From positions 124,001 to 188,000 of the forward strand of contig NZ_FAOZ01000010.1 of the NCBI RefSeq assembly GCF_001536285.1: a stretch of DNA of 64,000 bases. Reading direction: 5' to 3'. This document shows positions 58,065-64,000 of the stretch, piece by piece; position 1 is the stretch's first letter, and every line of letters begins with the position of its first letter. This DNA is from Parafrankia irregularis. GTDB lineage: Bacteria > Actinomycetota > Actinomycetes > Frankiales > Frankiaceae. A program made the translations under genes and the position numbers. The notes beneath the pieces were generated by a model. That model made no database searches and had not been told where the DNA came from. It worked only from the letters and a program-made list of their open reading frames with translations.

Positions 58065-60289
58065 GCAACGAGCCATCCGGCGTCGCCTGCGTCCGGCCGC
58101 GCTGCAACGGCAAGGGGATCATCGGGCCGCGTGGGCGTTGCACCGTCTGCGGGCACCCGCCGGAGCGGCAGCGCGAAACCAGAGGCGACCGGCCACCGCC
58201 CCACGAACGGTGGGAAGCCCCGATCGATCGGACCCGGCCGCCGTCGGTGGCGAACGACTCGGCCTCCGGCCCACCGCCGGTCATCTCGGACGAACGAGTT
58301 CCGCCGGATGACTGGCGATGCGAGGGATGCGGCCACAGTCTCGGCGCCGCCGCGGTGGCCGACGGCCGCTGCCCCGGCTGCGGGCATCCCCTTTCCCCGG
58401 CTCCGTCGACACTGGCGCTGCGCACCGACGACCTCGTGGAGGGCCGTTATCGGATCCTCGGCCGGATGGCCCGCGGCGGTCAGGGCTGGATCTACGCGGC
58501 GAAGGACGAGCGGTCCGGTATCTGGGTGGTCCTCAAGGGCCTGCTCGACACCGGGGACACCCGGGCGCGAATAGCCGCGGAACGCGAGCGCGTGTTCCTC
58601 ACCGCCGTGGAGCACCCCGACATCGTCCGTATCCGCGATTTCGTCACGCACAACGGCGCGGAATACATCGTGATGGACTACGTCCGCGGCGATTCCCTGG
58701 AGAAAATGCGACGGGACCAGAACGGCCGGCTGGACCCGGCCGACGCGACACGTCACGTGCAGCAGCTGTTACCCGCGCTGCGCTACCTGCATGAACGCGG
58801 TCTGGTCTACTGCGACCTGAAACCCGAGAACGTCATGGTCAGGTCGGACGCCATCACGCTGATCGACCTGGGCGGAGCACGCCGGGCCGACGACCTGGTC
58901 TCGCCCTATCTGAGCACGCCGGGCTTCCGCGCACCCGAGATCGACGACGCACACGCCTCGGGCGGCACCGGTTCCGCGCCGCGGGCGTACCCGTCGGTCG
59001 CCTCGGACATCTACGCCGTCGGGCGGACCCTCGCCGTTCTTCTCCTCGGCACGGGCTGGGGCCTGACCGGCGAGCATCGGCACAGCCTCCCGGCCCGCGA
59101 CGAGCACCAGGTGTTCCGCGACCACGAGTCGCTGCACCGGCTGCTGCTGCGAGCCACCGAGCAGGATCCGGCCGCCCGGTTCACCGACATCGCCGAGCTG
59201 GAGCACGAGGTGCTCGGCGTCACGCACGAGATCCTCGCCAGGCAGGGCTCCCGGCGGAAGATCGATCGCGCGCTGCCGCCGCCGCTGAGCCGCCGGTTCA
59301 CCCCGATGCCCTACCTGACCGGCGAGGATGACGACCCCCCACCGGACGCCATCCTCCCCAGCCCGCAGGTCGATCCGGATGACCCGGCCGCCGCGGCGCT
59401 CGCCGCGATCCCGGCCGACGGTGATCCGTCCACCATCGCCCGGATGCTGGCGGAGCTCACGCCGATGACGGCGGAGGTACAGCTGCGGCGGGTGCGTTTC
59501 GAGCTCGACGCCGGTCGGCCGGGCAAGGCCCGCGACCTGCTCGAGAAGATCGCCCGGGACGGTGGCGCCCGGGGCGGCCTGAACGACCCGTCGCGGCCGG
59601 CCGGCTGGCGGGTGGACTGGTACCGAGGTCTGGTGGCCCTCGCCGAGGGGAAGCCCGCGGACGCCGCGGAACCGTTCGACCGGGTCTTCTCCGCTGTTCC
59701 CGGGGAGCTCGCGCCCCGGCTGGCGCTGGCCGTCGCCTACGAACGTGCCGGCGACCACGACCGCGCGGCCGAGTACTACGACGTTGTCTCCGTCGCGGAC
59801 CGGTCGGCGATCGGTGCCGCCTTCGGGCTGGCCCGCTGCCGGTCGAAACCCACCGACCGGATCGCCGCGTACGCCCGGGTGCCGGAGACGTCGCGTTTCC
59901 ATCCCGAGGCCCGTGCCCGCATGGTCGAGGCACTCGTCGCCTCGCTCACGGCCGAGCTGGACACCTCGACCCCGCGCGATCGGTCGATGGAGCTGGCGGA
60001 GGAACGCCTGGACCGGGCCTGTCGGCTGCTCCGCAACGGCGAGCGGGAGATGACCGCGCCTCGGCGGCTCGGCCTGCGGCTGAGGATCTTCCGAGTCGCG
60101 AGTGCCCTGCTGGCCGCGGGTGCCCTCCCGGCGACGGGCACCGTTCTCGGCCACCCCTGTGATCCGGACAGTCTGCGCCTGGCGGTGGAGAAGACGCTGC
60201 TGGAGCTGGCCAGCCACACCGAGGACCGCCGCACCCGGGTTCGGCTCGTCGACGAGGCGACCCGGATCCGCCGCTGGACCTGGTACTGA
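58061..60289 (+). CDS. pknG: Serine/threonine kinase PknG
   Basis: 742 residues, close to the 750 of mycobacterial PknG. N-terminal rubredoxin-like Cys pairs (CTVCGHP; CEGCGHS; CPGCGHP). Kinase domain about 120-390: MARGGQGWIYAAKD Gly-loop, VVLKGL (Lys), YCDLKPENVM catalytic loop (Asp) and LIDLGGARR (DLG). C-terminal TPR region (about 420-742) with GWRVDWYRGLVALAEGKPAD and FSAVPGELAPRLALAVAYER, aligned to PknG in order. In mycobacteria PknG senses amino-acid availability via GlnX/GlnH and phosphorylates GarA. ATG 58061 in a coupled position after a possible leader ORF. Soluble cytoplasmic. Confidence 0.94.
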   Translation: MSNEPSGVACVRPRCNGKGIIGPRGRCTVCGHPPERQRETRGDRPPPHERWEAPIDRTRPPSVANDSASGPPPVISDERVPPDDWRCEGCGHSLGAAAVADGRCPGCGHPLSPAPSTLALRTDDLVEGRYRILGRMARGGQGWIYAAKDERSGIWVVLKGLLDTGDTRARIAAERERVFLTAVEHPDIVRIRDFVTHNGAEYIVMDYVRGDSLEKMRRDQNGRLDPADATRHVQQLLPALRYLHERGLVYCDLKPENVMVRSDAITLIDLGGARRADDLVSPYLSTPGFRAPEIDDAHASGGTGSAPRAYPSVASDIYAVGRTLAVLLLGTGWGLTGEHRHSLPARDEHQVFRDHESLHRLLLRATEQDPAARFTDIAELEHEVLGVTHEILARQGSRRKIDRALPPPLSRRFTPMPYLTGEDDDPPPDAILPSPQVDPDDPAAAALAAIPADGDPSTIARMLAELTPMTAEVQLRRVRFELDAGRPGKARDLLEKIARDGGARGGLNDPSRPAGWRVDWYRGLVALAEGKPADAAEPFDRVFSAVPGELAPRLALAVAYERAGDHDRAAEYYDVVSVADRSAIGAAFGLARCRSKPTDRIAAYARVPETSRFHPEARARMVEALVASLTAELDTSTPRDRSMELAEERLDRACRLLRNGEREMTAPRRLGLRLRIFRVASALLAAGALPATGTVLGHPCDPDSLRLAVEKTLLELASHTEDRRTRVRLVDEATRIRRWTWY

Positions 60290-60331
60290 GACCTGCGCGG
60301 TGCGCAGACCTGCACGCAAGGAAGGACCAAC

Positions 60332-61645
60332 TTGATCACCTTCGAGGTCGCCGTCGCCCAGAACCAGTTCCTGCCTTCGGGTGAGACCGAGATCGACGCC
60401 ATCGTGACCGTGCGGGCCCGCACGGACGGGGCCGCGGCCATCCCAGGGCAGCGGGCCATCGTGCTGATCATCGACGTCTCGAGCTCCATGGGAGCCGTGC
60501 CCGACCGGCAGATCGCCGCGAAGGCGGCGGCCCGGGCAGCGGTCGAGGCGCTCCCGGCCGGGACCCTCTTCGCCGTCATCGCGGGCAATCACCAGGCCGA
60601 GGCCGTCTACCCGCCCACCGGCCTGGCCAGGGCCGACCCGGAGACCCGGGAGGCGGCTAGATCGGCCATCCGCCGGCTCAGGTCCCAGGGCGGGACGGCG
60701 ATGGACACCTGGCTGACCCGGGCCCGGGAGGTGTTCGACCAGCACCCGGAAGCGACGATCCGGCAGGCGGTCCTGCTCACCGACGGCTACAACGAGTCCC
60801 CCCGGGAGGAACTCGAGGCGACGGTCAGCCACAGCGAAGGTCATTTCCGCTGCGACTGCCGGGGCATCGGTGTCGACTGGAAGGCCGAGGACCTGCTGTT
60901 GATCTCCGATCGGCTCCAGGGCACCTCCCTGGACGCGCCCACCGGCAGCGACCTGCAGCGCGACTTCCGCGGCCTGGTCACGGCGGCGGCGGACCGGGCG
61001 GCCAGCGCGGTACGGCTGCAGGTCTGGGTTCCTCTCGGCGCACACATCCGGTACGTCAAGCAGGTCGCACCGACCATCCAGGCCCTGACCGGGGTGCCGG
61101 ATCCCGACGACCCCCAGACGTTCGACTTCCCCATCGGCGACTGGGGCAACGAGCAGCGGGACTACCAGATCGGCATCGGCGGCCTGCAGGACCCGGACGA
61201 TGACGACGGCGACGCAAGCCTGGCCGGATGCGTCACAATCGTCCACGGCGGGCCGAGGTCCGGCGGTACGAGCGCCACGGCCACGAACACGGCCACGGCC
61301 ACCGGTGGCGAGATCTTCGCGCTGTGGACCGAGGACGCCTCCAGCTACTCGGTGGTGAACCGGGAGGTTGCCAGGTACGCGGGGCTGGTGGGGTATGGCG
61401 AGGCCGTTCGCCGCGGAGTCGCCGCGTACAGCGAACACGACCTGGCGCTGGCCGCCGAGCACCTCGGCCGCGCGGTCCAGCTCGCGTACGAGGCGGGTGA
61501 GCAGAAAAGGATCGATCAGCTGGAACGTGGGCTGCTCACCGTCATCGACGCCGCTGCCGGCAAGGTGCGGATCCGCGAGGACGTGAGCGCGCACAACCTC
61601 AACATCAACGAGCTGCGTTCACGCTGGACCGTACCCATCGGCTGA
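60332..61645 (+). CDS. VWA-domain protein of the PknG locus
   Basis: 437 residues. VWA domain with MIDAS: IVLIIDVSSSMGA (DxSxS), GGTAMDTW (Thr) and LLTDGYNES (Asp). The C-terminal half has beta-rich VRLQVWVPLGAHIRYVKQ and a helical tail (AEHLGRAVQLAYEAGEQKR). VWA proteins of this kind often assist protein complexes or chelatases. Start TTG 60332 after GGAAGGACC, consistent with other operon sites. Role in PknG signalling is inference from position. Confidence 0.9.
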   Translation: MITFEVAVAQNQFLPSGETEIDAIVTVRARTDGAAAIPGQRAIVLIIDVSSSMGAVPDRQIAAKAAARAAVEALPAGTLFAVIAGNHQAEAVYPPTGLARADPETREAARSAIRRLRSQGGTAMDTWLTRAREVFDQHPEATIRQAVLLTDGYNESPREELEATVSHSEGHFRCDCRGIGVDWKAEDLLLISDRLQGTSLDAPTGSDLQRDFRGLVTAAADRAASAVRLQVWVPLGAHIRYVKQVAPTIQALTGVPDPDDPQTFDFPIGDWGNEQRDYQIGIGGLQDPDDDDGDASLAGCVTIVHGGPRSGGTSATATNTATATGGEIFALWTEDASSYSVVNREVARYAGLVGYGEAVRRGVAAYSEHDLALAAEHLGRAVQLAYEAGEQKRIDQLERGLLTVIDAAAGKVRIREDVSAHNLNINELRSRWTVPIG

Positions 61646-61682
61646 ACACCCGTCGACTGACGGCCACACACAGGCGGGGAGG

Positions 61683-62882
61683 TCACCCCTCCGGCCAGGC
61701 GGGGTTCTGGGCCAGTGGGGTGACGATCTCTTCCGTGGGCTTCAACCAGGTCTGGTAGCTCGCCGTCCACGCCCCGCTGGTCATCATGTCCCGCAGCACG
61801 CCGTTGACGAACCGGACGAACTCTTCATCGCGCAACTTGTTCGCGTTCCGGTCATCGAGATGGCTGCGATGCAGCGCGACACCGTAAGGCTCGGCCAGAT
61901 CGTCGCCCGCGGCGGTGACGCCGCCTGGGGGGATATCCACATACTGGTCCCGTGCCTTCATTCCGGCGAGGATGATGTCATCGGTCGCGACCCCGTCCGC
62001 CTCGCCCTGCTGCACCGCGACGAGGCAGTCGGCGGCGCGGGGGCGCAGAGTGATTGTCAGCGGCGGGTCGCCCGGAGCCAACGCGCTGCGGGCCGCGTCC
62101 TCGAGCTTCCGCACAGAGGTCGCGCCCTCGGTCGAGCAGACCGTGTAACCCGCGAAGTCGCGAAGCGTCCTGAAGCCAGCCTTCGCCGGAACCAGCAGGG
62201 CGAAGCGCGACTCGAAGTACACCCCGGAGAACAGGATGTTCTCCTTTTCCTTCCGTTCGCAGGTGATCGTGTAGGTCGCGACGACGATATCCACGCCTGA
62301 GTTCGGGTCCGTCAGGAGCGCGGCACGGTCCTTCGTTGTCACCGCACGGAACCGGATCTTGCTTTTCCCCCCGTTACCGAACAGGGCGGTGGCGATGGCG
62401 CCGGCGATGTCGACGTCGAAGCCCTCCAGCGTGGGCTCCGTCCAGTTCATCGAGCCCGCGGGCGGAGCGTCGGTGACGATCGCGACGGTCAGGTCGCCCT
62501 TTCGCCAGATGTCGTCCATGATCGAGCCGGGGCGGAAGACTCCGGGCGCGGGCATCGACGCTGGCGGAGCCGGGCTCCAGCGAACGGGGTGCCCGTCCGC
62601 GCAGGGTTTCGCCGCGCCGGATCCGCCGCTGCCTGTGCCTGTGCCCGTGCCCGTGCCCGTGCCCGTGCCCGTGATATCGGCTGTCCTGGTGGCGGTGGCG
62701 GCGGGCCGCGGCTCAATCTCCGCCGGGAATCTCGCACCGGTCGTCCCGCAGGCGCCGAGCACGGCGGCGGCCACGACGACCACCAGGGCGGACACCCACC
62801 GACGGTGGGAGCGACGACCACCACGTGCCCACCGGCCCTGGGGCGGTGCCGGGGCAGGCGTTGGAGCGCCGGTGGTGTTCAC
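61683..62882 (-). CDS. glnH: GlnH-like amino-acid-binding lipoprotein
   Basis: 399 residues. Signal with RRWVSALVVVVAAAVLGA then Cys (lipoprotein). Extracytoplasmic type-2 binding fold (family 3): GDLTVAIVTDAPPAGSMNW, LEGFDVDIAGAIATALFG, VDIVVATYTITCERKE, and C-terminal YGVALHRSHLDDRNANK. A Gly/Thr dipeptide linker precedes it. In mycobacteria GlnH binds Asp or Glu and works with GlnX and PknG. GTG 62882 overlaps the glnX stop (GTGA). Convergent here with the pknG operon. Confidence 0.88.
   Translation of the reverse strand: MNTTGAPTPAPAPPQGRWARGGRRSHRRWVSALVVVVAAAVLGACGTTGARFPAEIEPRPAATATRTADITGTGTGTGTGTGTGSGGSGAAKPCADGHPVRWSPAPPASMPAPGVFRPGSIMDDIWRKGDLTVAIVTDAPPAGSMNWTEPTLEGFDVDIAGAIATALFGNGGKSKIRFRAVTTKDRAALLTDPNSGVDIVVATYTITCERKEKENILFSGVYFESRFALLVPAKAGFRTLRDFAGYTVCSTEGATSVRKLEDAARSALAPGDPPLTITLRPRAADCLVAVQQGEADGVATDDIILAGMKARDQYVDIPPGGVTAAGDDLAEPYGVALHRSHLDDRNANKLRDEEFVRFVNGVLRDMMTSGAWTASYQTWLKPTEEIVTPLAQNPAWPEG
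62635..62673. repeat. 6-bp tandem repeat in glnH
   Basis: Six and a half copies of GTGCCC (first one GTGCCT) encode a Thr-Gly repeat on the minus strand just after the lipidated Cys. Slippage would change linker length in units of two residues without frameshift. Confidence 0.85.
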
Positions 62883-64000
62883 CGCTGGAACCGGTAGGTC
62901 TGGAGGCGGTGCCGCATCCCCATGTGGACGAGGATCGCCGCGAGGAACAGCATGCAGCCGGCGGCCCAGCCCAGGGCCGTCGGCACCGGCGATTTGGCGG
63001 CAGCCATATGCGCCTGGAATCTCCCGGTGCTGGCGCTGACCGCGGTCTCGAAACTGTTGTCGAGATCCGCGAAGGCCGCCGCGCCCTCACCGACGGTCAG
63101 CCGCGCCGCTCTCAGGAACTCCGTGCCGGTTCCGGAGAGAGCTCTGGTGACCTCATCATGGTTCCGCTGCCAGCGCGCGATATTGCTCCTGATCTGGCTT
63201 ACGGTCTCCGCCGGCAACTCCTCGACGGTCATGGCCTCGCCGAGGTCGGCGAGCGAGTTGTTCCAGTCGTCTTCGGAGTCGTCGTTGACGCCCAGCGACA
63301 GCACCGCCAGATTCTCGTCGGCGCGGGCCTGCGAGGCGAAGACCCGTGCCTGCGACAGTGTCGTCATCGGGACGTACCCTTCGTTCACACTGCTGCTGGC
63401 CCTGGATTCCTGGAGCAGAGCACTGGCACCGAACAGGCTGGCCGCCGCCAGCACACACCCCGTCGCGGCTACCAGCCGGATCTCGAAAACCCGGCGGCTT
63501 CGTCGGGAGTAATAGACCTGCAGCCCGAGCAGCACTGTCCCGCCGCCGGCGACCAACACGACGAGAAGCAGGTCGACACGGCCGTCGGTCGCGGTGCGGA
63601 AGTCCGCGTCGACCTCGTTCCCCGCGATCCCGATCAGGCTGTCGACCCGCGGGATGATCTCCTGCCGAGCCAGGTCGGAGGCCCTGCGGAGATACGCCTC
63701 CGCGGTCGAGCTTCCCGTCCGTACGTAGGCCTGGGCGGTGTTCACCAGGCCTACGTACTGCGGGATCAGCTCGCCCAGCGTTTTCAGAAGGGTGCCGGCG
63801 CACTCCCCCCTGACCGACGGGCCGCTGGTGGGGCAGCCCTCGACACCGAGCTGCCGCATCTCAACCACGCCTGCCGCGGCCGCCGTGATGTCACCGTTGG
63901 TCGTGGAACGGTCGGCCGCGGTGCCGTACGCGGCCCGTTTTTCCTCTGGCGTGTCGTGAACGGGATCCGTCTGCGCCACGTGCGCGAACACCGATGCGGC
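62879..64000 (-). CDS. glnX: GlnX-like membrane sensor protein (5' end off window)
   Basis: At least 370 residues visible; the frame is open to the right edge, so the N-terminus is missing. Hydrophobic segments DLLLVVLVAGGGTVLLGLQV, VAATGCVLAAASLFGASALL and LGWAAGCMLFLAAILVHMGM flank two extracytoplasmic-looking parts with helical DNNFETA/TTLSQARVFASQARADE-type sequence resembling chemoreceptor-like sensory domains. In mycobacteria GlnX links external amino acids via GlnH to PknG. Overlap with glnH by GTGA supports a signalling pair. Confidence 0.83.
   Translation of the reverse strand, partial: AASVFAHVAQTDPVHDTPEEKRAAYGTAADRSTTNGDITAAAAGVVEMRQLGVEGCPTSGPSVRGECAGTLLKTLGELIPQYVGLVNTAQAYVRTGSSTAEAYLRRASDLARQEIIPRVDSLIGIAGNEVDADFRTATDGRVDLLLVVLVAGGGTVLLGLQVYYSRRSRRVFEIRLVAATGCVLAAASLFGASALLQESRASSSVNEGYVPMTTLSQARVFASQARADENLAVLSLGVNDDSEDDWNNSLADLGEAMTVEELPAETVSQIRSNIARWQRNHDEVTRALSGTGTEFLRAARLTVGEGAAAFADLDNSFETAVSASTGRFQAHMAAAKSPVPTALGWAAGCMLFLAAILVHMGMRHRLQTYRFQR

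Noticed and set aside
58769-61594. Open frame of about 940 codons antisense to pknG and the VWA gene
   Set aside because: A shadow of high-GC codon bias; the plus-strand genes have clear domains, and the antisense product has none.

Overview
The window is very GC-rich. Genes are densely packed, GTG/TTG starts are common, and consecutive genes often overlap through ATGA, GTGA or TTGA junctions. Gene content (mycofactocin-type SDR, F420-type LLM oxidoreductase, PknG/GlnH/GlnX, many TetR regulators, Rieske oxygenases, acyl-CoA dehydrogenases, MurL/MurD2) points to an actinobacterium, most likely of the Frankia group. That placement is inference from gene types and codon use. No tRNA, rRNA, CRISPR array or intact insertion sequence was seen.

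Region 1 (1-12.2 kb) is an accessory stretch: four TetR/XRE regulators with neighbours (small-molecule kinase fold, HSL-type esterase, glycerophosphodiesterase, SnoaL-like lipoprotein, Mut7-C protein, mycofactocin-type SDR, zinc alcohol dehydrogenase). It includes a decayed aldo-keto reductase and a 5'-truncated-looking Fic gene. Region 2 (12.2-31 kb) looks like a catabolic island. A seven-gene operon (ferredoxin, SDR, CMD-like protein, Rieske oxygenase, 115-aa protein, amidohydrolase, EthD-like protein) and a three-gene operon (second Rieske oxygenase, paralogous 115-aa protein, TauD-like dioxygenase) flank a TetR gene and share a 23-bp upstream motif. Aldehyde dehydrogenase, SDRs, beta-hydroxyacid dehydrogenase, zinc dehydrogenase, NTF2-like proteins and a coupled trio of acyl-CoA dehydrogenases follow, consistent with oxidation of an unknown hydrophobic ring or acyl substrate.

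Region 3 (31.2-38.6 kb) is the most unusual: a minus-strand, probably single transcription unit of TauD/Fe(II) dioxygenase, GNAT/FeeM-like acyltransferase, amidase, KamA-type radical-SAM aminomutase, MurL epimerase and MurD2 ligase. MurL/MurD2 is a known alternative route to D-Glu in peptidoglycan precursors; its linkage here to an aminomutase, hydroxylase, acyltransferase and amidase suggests a modified-glutamate cell-wall or natural-product pathway. The TauD-GNAT gap carries a hairpin that sequesters the GNAT ribosome-binding site and a possible leader peptide.

Region 4 (38.6-50.5 kb) holds a ~1 kb gene-poor stretch, two paralogous small proteins sharing a PDDFAWWVHEIDPFHRL core, an SDR, a 1-Cys peroxiredoxin, a MmcQ/YjbR protein, a two-component system next to an MMPL transporter, a branched-chain amino-acid-type binding lipoprotein and a secreted SGNH hydrolase with a structured upstream region. 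Region 5 (50.7-56.4 kb) has an FdhF/YdeP-like molybdoenzyme coupled to PurU, a secretory lipase and an LLM oxidoreductase. Region 6 (56.7-64 kb) is a PknG locus: helical protein, zinc-ribbon/FHA protein, short leader ORF, PknG, VWA protein, and convergent glnH and glnX; glnX runs off the right edge.

Across regions, three copies of a long-stemmed intergenic palindromic element (about 5.6, 23.1 and 31.1 kb) are conserved in stem and partly in flanks, and many gaps contain short tandem repeats.
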